Shown here: one piece after another, positions 1 to 5,950 of the stretch | Layout of the letters: each line of letters opens with the position of its first letter | How positions within the stretch are numbered: position 1 is the stretch's first letter | DNA from: Acidobacteriota bacterium | Lineage (GTDB): Bacteria; Acidobacteriota; Terriglobia; Acidoferrales; 2-02-FULL-67-57 | NCBI GenBank assembly: GCA_016210895.1 | Contig: JACQTG010000029.1 | Location: 1 to 8,049 of the forward strand | DNA length: 8,049 nt | Direction of reading: 5' to 3' | Program-made: the position numbers and the translations under genes | Notes under the pieces: generated by a model | Told to the model about the DNA's origin: nothing | The model's database searches: none | The model's input: only the letters and a program-made list of their open reading frames with translations

Positions 1-1776
1 CATCAGGATTTCCGCCAGGTGGTGGGTGGCCTGGTTGAGCTGCTCGATGCGGTTGCGAATCAATTTGTGGTCTTGCCCACCCATGGATTCCTTTAGCGCC
101 GCTACCGCCCGTTGAATCTCTGCTCGCTCCTCCGCACTGAGCTGAGCGACCTGCTCGTCGGCTAGGGCTTTGCCGGTGGCCCGCAGCATCTGCTCGGCTT
201 CCGTGCGCGCCGCAATCAACTGCACTTGCTGGAAGTCGGCCTCGGCGTGCTCAATGGATTGCAGAATCATCTGCTCGACTTCTTCATCCGTCAGCCCGTA
301 GGAGGGCTTGACCTCGACCGAGTGCTCCTGGCCGGTGCGGACGTCGCGCGCGGTTACGCTCAGGATGCCGTTGGCGTCGATCAGGAACTTGACCGCGACG
401 CGCGGCAGGCCGGCAGGCTGCGGCGGCACCTTGAGAGTGAAGTGGGCCAAGCTGCGGCAGTCTTTGACCAGTTCGCGCTCGCCCTGCACGACGTGGATTT
501 CCACCCCGGTCTGGTTGTCCACCGAGGTCGTGAACAGCTCGCTCGCACTGGCCGGAATGGTTGAGTTGCGCGGGATGATCTTGGCCACCGCGCCGCCAAT
601 GGTTTCAATCCCGAGCGAGAGGGGGGTGACGTCGAGCAGGAGCATATCCCGCACGCCGCCCTGGAGAATGTCGGCCTGCACGGCCGCGCCCAGCGCCACC
701 ACCTCGTCCGGATTCAACTCCGTGTGCGGCTTGCGCCCGAAGAGCTCCTCGACGCGCCGGCGCACGAGCGGCAGGCGGGTCGACCCGCCAACCAGCACCA
801 CTTCGTCAATCTCGGCGGCCTTTACGTCCGCATCTTTCAGCGCCATCTTGCACGGTCCAAGGGTGCGCTCGACGATGGGCGCAATCCAGGCTTCGAACTC
901 CGCGCGGGTGAGTTCCCGCTCAAAGGTGCGCTTCACGTCGAGCGGGAAACGAAGCGTGGTGCGCTCCGCGGTCGAGAGCTCATGCTTGGCGGCTACGAGC
1001 GCCTTGCGCAGTTTTTGCTCCTGTTCGGGATCGCTCAGATCAAGTGAGAAGCGTGCGCGAATCTCTGCCTTCATCTTCTCGACCAAAAGGTTGTCAATGT
1101 CGTCCCCGCCGAGGTGCGTATCGCCGTTGGTGGCCTGGACTTCGAACAACCCCTCTTTGAGCTTTAGAATGGAGATGTCGAAGGTGCCCCCGCCCAGGTC
1201 ATAAACCGCCACCAACCCTTGGCGGTGCTTGTCGAGCCCGTAGGCGAGTGAGGCGGCCGTGGGCTCGTTCACCAGGCGAAGGACTTCGAGCCCGGCGATG
1301 CGTCCGGCGTCCTTGGTCGCTTGGCGCTGGGCGTCGTTGAAGTAGGCGGGCACGGTGATGACTGCTTGCGTGACCTCCTCGCCGAAAAACTTCTCCGCGC
1401 GGCGCTTCAGCTCGCGCAGAATGAAGGCGGAGATTTCCGGCGGCGTGAACACCTTGTCGTTCAGGGCAATCTTGATCACCGACTCGCTGCCCGATGCGAT
1501 GCGGAAGGGAAAGAGCTTCAACTCTTCTTCGACATCGGCCAGGCCTTTGCCCATCAGCCGCTTGACCGAATAGACGGTGCGCGCGGGCTGGCGCAACAGG
1601 CGCTCCTTGGCCGGCCAGCCGACAACCAACGCCCCGTCCGGGTCAAGCGACACCACCGAGGGCAGCAGGCTCTGACCCTCGTCGTCCGGAATGCACCGCG
1701 GCACGCGCCTGGCCGGGTCCATATAGGCAACCAGGCTGTAGGTCGTCCCCAAATCAATTCCGACAATCTTGCCCAT
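1..1776 (-). CDS. hscA: Fe-S assembly Hsp70 chaperone HscA, C-terminus cut off by window edge
   Basis: Specialised Hsp70 ATPase that, with HscB, binds IscU and drives cluster transfer in the cytoplasm. The 592 visible codons are open to position 1 with no stop; E. coli HscA is about 616 residues, so only a short tail is probably missing. The nucleotide-binding domain shows GIDLGTT (6-12), [10 protein letters not shown] (191-200) and [10 protein letters not shown] (327-336); the linker and substrate domain follow from [11 protein letters not shown] (379-389). HscA-type rather than DnaK-type signatures are SVKRLMGK (70-77), [12 protein letters not shown] (435-446) and KPSYGLT (490-496). The ATG directly follows the hscB stop (TAGATG), with AGGAGG about 14 bases upstream inside hscB, which suggests translational coupling. 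Position in the isc operon supports HscA over a DnaK paralogue. A ferredoxin gene would be expected next, but it lies outside the window. Confidence 0.95.
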   Translation of the reverse strand, partial: MGKIVGIDLGTTYSLVAYMDPARRVPRCIPDDEGQSLLPSVVSLDPDGALVVGWPAKERLLRQPARTVYSVKRLMGKGLADVEEELKLFPFRIASGSESVIKIALNDKVFTPPEISAFILRELKRRAEKFFGEEVTQAVITVPAYFNDAQRQATKDAGRIAGLEVLRLVNEPTAASLAYGLDKHRQGLVAVYDLGGGTFDISILKLKEGLFEVQATNGDTHLGGDDIDNLLVEKMKAEIRARFSLDLSDPEQEQKLRKALVAAKHELSTAERTTLRFPLDVKRTFERELTRAEFEAWIAPIVERTLGPCKMALKDADVKAAEIDEVVLVGGSTRLPLVRRRVEELFGRKPHTELNPDEVVALGAAVQADILQGGVRDMLLLDVTPLSLGIETIGGAVAKIIPRNSTIPASASELFTTSVDNQTGVEIHVVQGERELVKDCRSLAHFTLKVPPQPAGLPRVAVKFLIDANGILSVTARDVRTGQEHSVEVKPSYGLTDEEVEQMILQSIEHAEADFQQVQLIAARTEAEQMLRATGKALADEQVAQLSAEERAEIQRAVAALKESMGGQDHKLIRNRIEQLNQATHHLAEILM

Positions 1777-2481
1777 CTAGCTTTCGAGTTCCTCCTCGAC
1801 GTTGCGCACCAGGTTGCGCAGGTAGGAGTGGCGGTTCAGGATTTCGCTCATCTCTTCCATCTTTTGCCGACGTGCGGCAGCGTCAGCCGCCTCGACCAAA
1901 GCATCCCACTCGGCGAAGCGCTGCTCAAGTTCCTGGTTGACCGCTTCCAGCTTGGCCTCAAACTGCAGCCGCGCGGTTTCCAGGCGGTGGCGCAACTCGT
2001 CGAGTTGCTTCGCATCGCCCCCGGCCCGCTTGGCCGCGCGCAATTCCTCCAGGTATTCGTTCAGCTGGAACACATCCTCGAGCAAGTCCGGCGGCGCCTG
2101 CTGGCGGATTTCGCCTTCCCGGCGGACACCCTCAAGCCCGAGCAGGTATTCGACCCGGGCGATCGGGTCGCGCAGCGTCCGGTAGGCATCATTCAGCACC
2201 GCCGCTTTCTCTAGGCTGAGATCGCGTTCGTAGGGTGTCGCGGTAGTGAAATGGTCGGGATGCAGCTTCCAGCTCAACTCGTGAAACTTCTGCTCGAGCG
2301 TGTTGCGAGCGAGATTGAGCTTCCGCCCAAGACCGAGGAAGGCGAAGTAGTCCTGCGCGGGCGGTTGCGGCTGAATCTTCCCGCAGGCCGGGCAGAAGTG
2401 CTCGCCCGCCGCCGCGGCACCACAGTCCCAACAGACGGCTCCCCGCGCCGCCGGTGTCGCCTGAGTGGTTGGTTCAGCCAT
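1777..2481 (-). CDS. hscB: J-domain co-chaperone HscB with N-terminal tetracysteine zinc ribbon
   Basis: Co-chaperone that delivers IscU to HscA and stimulates its ATPase. At 234 residues it is longer than E. coli HscB (about 171). Residues 17-33 hold CWDC and CPAC pairs (C17, C20, C30, C33), a small metal-binding module followed by a QDYFAFLGL-type start of the J domain. The catalytic HPD is at 74-76 (KLHPDHF), followed by NDAYRTLRDP and a helical C-terminal domain rich in charged heptad-like stretches, expected to bind IscU. The CWxC...FCxxC head followed by xDYF resembles human HSCB rather than the E. coli protein. The ATG at 2481 has GAGGAG only about 3 bases upstream, slightly tight but clear. 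The stop abuts the hscA start. The gene follows a terminator-like stem. Family assignment is firm; metal binding is inferred. Confidence 0.95.
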   Translation of the reverse strand: MAEPTTQATPAARGAVCWDCGAAAAGEHFCPACGKIQPQPPAQDYFAFLGLGRKLNLARNTLEQKFHELSWKLHPDHFTTATPYERDLSLEKAAVLNDAYRTLRDPIARVEYLLGLEGVRREGEIRQQAPPDLLEDVFQLNEYLEELRAAKRAGGDAKQLDELRHRLETARLQFEAKLEAVNQELEQRFAEWDALVEAADAAARRQKMEEMSEILNRHSYLRNLVRNVEEELES

Positions 2482-2494
2482 TCACTCCTCACAC

Positions 2495-2527
2495 AAAAAT
2501 GCGGTTGGCACCCCCGCGGCCAACCGC
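2495..2527 (-). terminator. Terminator-like stem plus U-tract between iscA and hscB
   Basis: Read on the minus strand, a perfect 9-bp stem GCGGTTGGC/GCCAACCGC (positions 2519-2527 and 2501-2509, 9-base loop) is followed by A and five T (2500-2495). This is the form of an intrinsic terminator. It lies 19 bases after the iscA stop and 13 bases before the hscB start codon. Since hscB-hscA have no obvious promoter in the 65-base spacer, it probably acts as a partial terminator or as a 3' end stabiliser for the upstream genes. The U-tract is short, so complete termination is unlikely. Confidence 0.6.
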
Positions 2528-2546
2528 GCCCACTGCAAACCCTGAG

Positions 2547-2873
2547 CTAAGCGGAAAAGGATTCCCCGCAGCCGCAGCTCTTGCTGGCATTGGGATTTTT
2601 GAACTCAAACCCCTGGTGCATCAGGTCAACCTTGTAGTCGAGCACCGTCCCGGCCAAGTAGATGAAGCTCTTCGGGTCAACAAACACCTTGACCCCGTCA
2701 AAAGTAAACACTTTGTCGTTCGGCCGCGGCTGCGTGTCGAGCCGAATCGCGTAGCTCAACCCGGAGCAGCCCCCGCCCTGAACCATCAGGCGCAGGCCAC
2801 CCGTCTGCGGGACGTTTTCCTGCGCCAGCAGCGCCCGCACTTTCTCCTTGGCGTGTTCCGTGAGCTGGATCAT
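2547..2873 (-). CDS. iscA: A-type iron-sulfur carrier protein IscA
   Basis: Small A-type carrier that accepts an Fe-S cluster or iron and passes it to target apoproteins. The 108-residue length is standard. The three conserved cysteines are all present: C36 in QGGGCSGLSY, and C100 and C102 in the C-terminal SCGCGESF. The start MIQLTEHAKEKV is the usual family N-terminus; a GGGGGA purine run lies about 10 bases upstream of the ATG. Two further ATGs just upstream are in another frame. The position between iscU and hscB argues for IscA rather than ErpA or SufA, though sequence alone cannot separate these paralogues cleanly. Confidence 0.93.
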   Translation of the reverse strand: MIQLTEHAKEKVRALLAQENVPQTGGLRLMVQGGGCSGLSYAIRLDTQPRPNDKVFTFDGVKVFVDPKSFIYLAGTVLDYKVDLMHQGFEFKNPNASKSCGCGESFSA

Positions 2874-2888
2874 CGTCCATCATCCCCC

Positions 2889-2934
2889 GGCCGACCGCCG
2901 CTGCCGCAAGCGGGCCGGGTCGGCCGCGCGGCCG
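2889..2934 (-). other. Strongly base-paired spacer between iscU and iscA
   Basis: The 62-base spacer holds a perfect 8-bp inverted repeat GGCCGACC (2889-2896) / GGTCGGCC (2918-2925) with a 21-base interior that could itself fold (CCG-CAAG-CGG, 2904-2913). It overlaps a 14-bp perfect palindrome CGGCCGCGCGGCCG at 2921-2934, two bases from the iscU stop codon. There is no T-tract, so it is not an intrinsic terminator. It could protect the iscRSU 3' end, serve as an RNase processing site, or limit iscA translation. The sequence is very GC-rich, so some pairing is expected by chance; function is inferred. Confidence 0.45.
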
Positions 2935-2935
2935 C

Positions 2936-3349
2936 TTACACCTGCGACGTCGCCGCCGGCTGCGCCGCTCCGCGCTTCTTGCGATAGTCGGAGATGGCCG
3001 CCTTGATGGCATCTTCGGCCAACACCGAACAGTGGATCTTGACCGGGGGCAGGTTGAGCTCCTTCACGATCTCGGTGTTCTTGATCTTCAGGGCTTCCTC
3101 CACCGTCTTGCCCTTGACCCACTCGGTGGCCAGCGAGGAGCTGGCAATGGCTGACCCACAGCCGAAGGTCTTGAACCTGGCGTCCTCGATCACGTCGGTC
3201 TCCGGGTTGATACGCATCTGCAGCTTCATCACGTCACCGCACTCCGGCGCGCCCACCAGCCCGGTGCCCACGTTGGGGTCGTCTTTGGGCAGGTTGCCGA
3301 CGTTGCGCGGGTTCTTGTAGTGGTCGATGACCTTATCCGAGTATGCCAT
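2936..3349 (-). CDS. iscU: Iron-sulfur cluster assembly scaffold IscU
   Basis: Scaffold on which [2Fe-2S] and [4Fe-4S] clusters are built from IscS-derived sulfur. At 137 residues it is slightly longer than E. coli IscU (about 128) because of a short Ala/Gln-rich tail. Cluster ligands and the regulatory Asp are visible: C37 and D39 in APECGDVM, C64 in FGCGSAIASSS, H106 and C107 in KIHCSVLAEDAI. The LPPVK chaperone-recognition motif for HscA is at 100-104, consistent with the HscB/HscA genes downstream. The start MAYSDKVIDHYKNPRNVG is canonical, with a strong AGGAGG about 11 bases upstream. It lies 18 bases after iscS. It is the IscU type, not the SufU or NifU type: there is no insertion and no extra ferredoxin or NFU domain. 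Confidence 0.97.
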   Translation of the reverse strand: MAYSDKVIDHYKNPRNVGNLPKDDPNVGTGLVGAPECGDVMKLQMRINPETDVIEDARFKTFGCGSAIASSSLATEWVKGKTVEEALKIKNTEIVKELNLPPVKIHCSVLAEDAIKAAISDYRKKRGAAQPAATSQV

Positions 3350-3367
3350 CGCTTTGCTTCTCCTCCT

Positions 3368-4588
3368 TTAGTCGGTCTTCCATTGCATTTGCTTCAAATC
3401 AACGCCTTCCTTGGCCATATCGTAGAGCGGGGAGAGCTCGCGCAGGCGGTTGACCGTCTCCACTACCCGCTCCACCACGTAGTCCACTTCTTCCTCGGTG
3501 TTGAACCGGCCCAGGCCGAAGCGAATCGAAGTGTGAGCCAGGTCTTCGCCTACACCCAGAGCCTTGAGCACGTAGCTCGGCTCGAGCGTGGCTGAGGTGC
3601 AGGCCGAGCCCGAGGAAACAGCTACGTCGTTGATGCCCATCAGCAGCGATTCGCCCTCGACATAGGCGAAACTTATGTTCAGGTTGTGCGGCAGCCGGCG
3701 CGTCAGTGAGCCGTTGATGTAGACCTCGTCGAGCCGCGCCTGGAGGCCGTCCTTCAAGCGGTCCCGCAGTGTACGCAGCCGCTCCATCTCGGTCGGCATT
3801 TCCTGCTGAGCCACCTCGCAGGCCTTGCCAAAGCCGACAATCTGCTGCACGGCCAGCGTCCCCGAGCGCATCCCGCGCTCGTGCCCGCCCCCGTCGATGA
3901 TGGGCGCCAGTTGCACGCGCGGGTTGCGCCGACGGACGTAGAGCGCCCCGATGCCCTTGGGCCCGTACATCTTGTGGGCCGAGAGCGAGGCCAGGTCGAC
4001 GTTGAACTTCTGCACGTCAAAGGGAATCTTGCCCACCGCCTGCGTGGCGTCGGTGTGGAAGAGCACCCCGTGCTCCTTGGCCAGCTTGCCGATTTCTTCG
4101 ATCGGCTGGAGCACGCCGATTTCGTTGTTGGCGTACATGATGGAAATCAGGATCGTCTTCGGGGTGATGGCGCGGCGCAGGTCCTCAAGGTCAATCAAGC
4201 CTTCACCGTTCACCGGCAGGTAGGTGACCTTGTAGCCGTACTTCTCCAGGCGTTTACAGGTGTCGAGCACGGCCTTGTGCTCGATGGCCATGGTGACGAT
4301 GTGGTCGCCCTTCTCCCGGTACATCTCGGCCACGCCCTTCAGCGCCAGGTTGTCACTTTCCGTGGCGCCAGAGGTGAAGATGATCTCCTTCGGGGTGGCA
4401 TTGATGAGGCCCGCAATCTGCGCGCGGGCATTCTCTACCGCCTTCTCCGCCTCCCAGCCAAAGGCATGGTTGCGGCTGGCGGCGTTGCCAAATTGGGTGG
4501 TGAAGTAAGGCAGCATGGCTTCCAGCACGCGCGGGTCAACCGGCGTGGTGGCGTGATTATCCATGTAGATGGGAAGCTTCGGTGCCAT
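3368..4588 (-). CDS. iscS: Cysteine desulfurase IscS
   Basis: PLP enzyme that converts L-cysteine to alanine and passes persulfide sulfur to IscU, and often to tRNA thiolation and other pathways. At 406 residues it matches the family (E. coli about 404). Visible features are the N-terminal [12 protein letters not shown] (8-19), H104 in AIEHKA, D180 and Q183 in HTDATQAVG, the PLP Schiff-base K206 in [12 protein letters not shown], and the catalytic loop cysteine C330 in SSGSACTSA. The long loop marks the group I (IscS/NifS) class rather than SufS. The C-terminus [10 protein letters not shown] resembles the IscU-contacting tail of E. coli IscS. GGAGGAG lies 9 bases upstream of the ATG. It is 27 bases downstream of iscR and cotranscribed with it. 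Confidence 0.97.
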   Translation of the reverse strand: MAPKLPIYMDNHATTPVDPRVLEAMLPYFTTQFGNAASRNHAFGWEAEKAVENARAQIAGLINATPKEIIFTSGATESDNLALKGVAEMYREKGDHIVTMAIEHKAVLDTCKRLEKYGYKVTYLPVNGEGLIDLEDLRRAITPKTILISIMYANNEIGVLQPIEEIGKLAKEHGVLFHTDATQAVGKIPFDVQKFNVDLASLSAHKMYGPKGIGALYVRRRNPRVQLAPIIDGGGHERGMRSGTLAVQQIVGFGKACEVAQQEMPTEMERLRTLRDRLKDGLQARLDEVYINGSLTRRLPHNLNISFAYVEGESLLMGINDVAVSSGSACTSATLEPSYVLKALGVGEDLAHTSIRFGLGRFNTEEEVDYVVERVVETVNRLRELSPLYDMAKEGVDLKQMQWKTD

Positions 4589-4615
4589 TCTCGTTCGCTC
4601 CTCCGAATCCGAAAA

Positions 4616-5035
4616 TCAGCCGCGCAGCTCGAGACCCGAGGCCATCACCGCCATCGAGAGCGAGCCGAGCGCGTTGACAATGCTTTCGTTCACCTTGCGC
4701 AGGGGCTCCCGTACCGTACAGCGCGGCGTCTGCATACATTCACCGTGCGAGGTTACGCAGGAGGTGATCATCAGGGGTCCGTCAATGGCGTTGATCACCT
4801 GGAGCGCGGAAATGAACGCCGGTGGCCGGGCCAGCGCGTAGCCGCCGGTGCTTCCTTGCTGCGACACCAGCAAGCCCCCGCGCGCCAAGCGCTGCAGCAC
4901 CTTGGCCATCAACGGCGGCGGAATCGCGTAAGCCTGTGCGATGTCCCTTGCGCTGGCCGTGCCCTCGCCGTAGTGCATCGCTAGGTGACGCACAGCAATC
5001 AAGGCGTAGTCAGCCTTTTTTGAAAGTCTCAGCAT
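4616..5035 (-). CDS. iscR: Rrf2-family iron-sulfur responsive regulator, IscR-like
   Basis: First gene of the operon and its likely autoregulator. The 139 residues have the Rrf2 winged helix-turn-helix: MLRLSKKADYAL start, recognition region around 30-55, GGYALARPP wing (64-72). Three cysteines C93, C100 and C106 form the cluster-binding loop (spacing x6, x5). E. coli IscR uses C92/C98/C104 plus a His three residues after the last Cys; here that position is R109. Instead D9 sits where NsrR-type proteins have their Asp ligand. It therefore probably binds a cluster, but the ligand set may differ from IscR. The E. coli residue E43, linked to binding-site choice, is not obviously conserved (LMAKVLQ here). 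The start is fixed by the family N-terminus; the Shine-Dalgarno is weak. Operon position supports the iscR name. Confidence 0.88.
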   Translation of the reverse strand: MLRLSKKADYALIAVRHLAMHYGEGTASARDIAQAYAIPPPLMAKVLQRLARGGLLVSQQGSTGGYALARPPAFISALQVINAIDGPLMITSCVTSHGECMQTPRCTVREPLRKVNESIVNALGSLSMAVMASGLELRG

Positions 5036-5040
5036 CTGCG

Positions 5041-5065
5041 ATATAGGACTTCTTCAGTCCGGTTT
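5041..5065 (-). promoter_or_regulatory. Probable IscR-type operator overlapping the isc transcription start
   Basis: On the minus strand GGACT-GAAGA-AGTCC (5060-5046) is a perfect 5-bp dyad with a 5-base centre. The GACT-N5-AGTC core matches the core of the E. coli IscR type 1 site, and by my count 18 of the 25 consensus positions (recalled from memory) agree over 5065-5041. It starts at the predicted transcription start and ends just before the iscR ATG, where bound repressor would block initiation or early elongation. Binding by this particular protein is inferred. Confidence 0.55.
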
Positions 5066-5067
5066 GT

Positions 5068-5096
5068 ATCCTATCCCTAACAACCCAGTCTGTCAA
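5068..5096 (-). promoter_or_regulatory. Sigma70-like promoter of the isc operon
   Basis: On the minus strand a perfect -35 box TTGACA (5096-5091) is followed after exactly 17 bases by TAGGAT (5073-5068), which matches TATAAT at four of six positions. Transcription would start near 5061, giving a leader of about 26 bases before iscR. The DNA upstream (5101-5155) is AT-rich compared with the rest of the window, as promoter-upstream DNA often is. Confidence 0.7.
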
Positions 5097-5107
5097 GCTG
5101 AGTTGTA

Positions 5108-5139
5108 TTAACCTAACCATATCTCCATCAAAAGGTTAA
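5108..5139. repeat. 7-bp inverted repeat upstream of the isc promoter
   Basis: TTAACCT (5108-5114) and AGGTTAA (5133-5139) form a perfect inverted repeat with an 18-base spacer, in the AT-rich part of the divergent intergenic region just upstream of the isc -35 box. The half-site spacing of about 25 bases centre to centre is compatible with two turns-and-a-half of helix. It could be an activator or repressor site or chance; there is no direct link to a known family. Confidence 0.3.
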
Positions 5140-5271
5140 ATTCCAGACTTTAAAGGTCGCATTTTAGCCTCCAGAAGCTCCTGGTATCAGTACTGGCTTC
5201 GAATGATAACGGGGCAAGGTGAAATCGCCCTCTTGACCGCCTGACTGGCAGTTCACTCCTTCCTCGTTGTT

Positions 5272-5301
5272 TTGCTTGTCTCCCGGCGATTGCGCTAGAA
5301 T
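5272..5301 (+). promoter_or_regulatory. Probable coaD promoter
   Basis: TTGCTT (5272-5277), 18 bases, then TAGAAT (5296-5301). The -10 box matches the consensus at five of six positions; the -35 box is only partial. Transcription would start near 5308, leaving a leader of roughly 10 bases with CGGAG at 5311-5315 as the ribosome site. Placement is plausible, but the short leader makes it less certain. Confidence 0.45.
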
Positions 5302-5306
5302 CGCCG
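5284..5306. repeat. 8-bp dyad spanning the coaD -10 box
   Basis: CGGCGATT (5284-5291) and AATCGCCG (5299-5306) are perfect inverted repeats with a 7-base centre (GCGCTAG). The right arm shares AAT with the -10 box TAGAAT. It is followed by purines rather than T, so it is not a terminator for upstream transcription. It is placed like a repressor operator; no regulator can be named. Confidence 0.4.
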
Positions 5307-5318
5307 CCAACGGAGTGG

Positions 5319-5807
5319 GTGTTGGCCGACAAGATCATTGCCATCTATCCCGGATCGTTTGACCCGGTCACGAACGGCCATCTCGACTTGATCGAGCGCG
5401 CCTCGAAACTCTTCGACCATCTGATTGTCGCCATCCTGCGCAATCCCGAAAAAGACGAACTCTTCACGCTGCGCGAGCGCACCGAGATGCTCGAGCAGTC
5501 AATCAGCCACCTGGCCAATGTCAGCGTGGACAGCTTTGATGGGCTGCTGGTCGAGTACGCCCGGCGCAAGGGCGCTCGGGTGATTCTGCGCGGCATCCGT
5601 GCCGTCAGCGACTACGAGTACGAGTTGCAGATGGCGCTGATGAACCGGCAGTTGGAGCCGGGGCTGGAGACCGTCTTCATGCTGCCGGCGGAGGCCTTCA
5701 GCTACTTGAGTTCACACCTGGTGAAAGAAGTCGCGCGGCTGGGCGGCTCGGTGAAGGGCTTGGTGCCGCCCGTGGTCGAGGAGCGGATCCGCGCCAAAGT
5801 CGGCTAG
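5319..5807 (+). CDS. coaD: Pantetheine-phosphate adenylyltransferase CoaD
   Basis: Transfers AMP from ATP to 4'-phosphopantetheine to give dephospho-CoA, the penultimate step of coenzyme A synthesis, in the cytoplasm. The 162 residues match the family (about 160). The nucleotidyltransferase signature is complete: YPGSFDPVTNGH (10-21) with the TxGH motif at 18-21, then FTLRERTEML, RGIRAVSDYEYELQMALMNR, and the C-terminal YLSSHLVKEVARLGGSVKGLVPP. The start is not ATG: GTG at 5319 lies only 3 bases after CGGAG, whereas TTG at 5322 lies 6 bases after it and may be the true start, one residue shorter. It is divergent from the isc operon and the first of the rightward genes. No truncation or frameshift is seen. 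Confidence 0.96.
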   Translation: MLADKIIAIYPGSFDPVTNGHLDLIERASKLFDHLIVAILRNPEKDELFTLRERTEMLEQSISHLANVSVDSFDGLLVEYARRKGARVILRGIRAVSDYEYELQMALMNRQLEPGLETVFMLPAEAFSYLSSHLVKEVARLGGSVKGLVPPVVEERIRAKVG

Positions 5808-5843
5808 CCTTAACTCTCTACCCTCTTGGTCCCGCGCCTGGAA

Positions 5844-5870
5844 TCGCTTCCCCAGCCTGGGCAAGAGCGA
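5844..5870 (+). terminator. Weak candidate terminator after coaD
   Basis: An imperfect stem with CCCA (5851-5854) pairing TGGG (5858-5861), flanked by TT/AA and, after a bulge, TCGC/GCGA, is followed by a T-rich but interrupted stretch (5871-5888). It begins 36 bases after the coaD stop. The stem has a mismatch and a bulge, and the T-run is broken, so this is tentative. Confidence 0.25.
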
Positions 5871-5918
5871 TGTGGTTCCTTTGTTTCTCCGCCGCGCTGT
5901 GCTAGCCTAGGCACCGCC

Positions 5919-5940
5919 TGCCCGCCCGAGTGGGCGGGCA
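5919..5940 (+). repeat. Perfect 9-bp GC hairpin just before the aminotransferase start
   Basis: TGCCCGCCC (5919-5927), loop GAGT, GGGCGGGCA (5932-5940): all nine pairs match and eight are G-C. It ends 10 bases before the ATG at 5951, so in mRNA it would occupy the ribosome-binding region. There is no T-tract after it. It may be a REP-like dispersed palindrome or a translation-controlling hairpin. Confidence 0.55.
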
Positions 5941-5950
5941 ACTCCGCTTG

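Noticed and set aside
308..1204. Long open frame (298 codons) on the plus strand
   Set aside because: It is antisense to the well-supported hscA; its product is low-complexity Ser/Arg/Thr, typical of a shadow frame in GC-rich DNA.
1321..2214. Long plus-strand open frame (297 codons) crossing the hscA/hscB junction
   Set aside because: It runs antisense through two genes with clear motifs and shows no recognisable domain.
3881..4984. Plus-strand open frame of 367 codons
   Set aside because: It is antisense to iscS and iscR; His/Arg/Val-rich composition is that of a reverse-complement shadow of conserved codons.
5136..5153. TTAAA/TTTAA inverted repeat
   Set aside because: Only 5 bp, all A/T, within an AT-rich stretch; expected by chance.
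5173..5200. GAAGC...GCTTC pairing in the divergent intergenic region
   Set aside because: Five base pairs around a 18-base interior with no further pairing; not convincing as a riboswitch or terminator.
5881..5908. TTGTTT-16-TAGCCT as a promoter for the aminotransferase gene
   Set aside because: Both boxes match poorly, three or four of six positions, so I did not list it as a feature, although some promoter in 5808-5918 is likely.
5930..5950. GTG at 5930 as an upstream start of the aminotransferase
   Set aside because: It lies partly in the loop of the 9-bp hairpin and adds seven residues not typical of the family; ATG 5951 is a better start.
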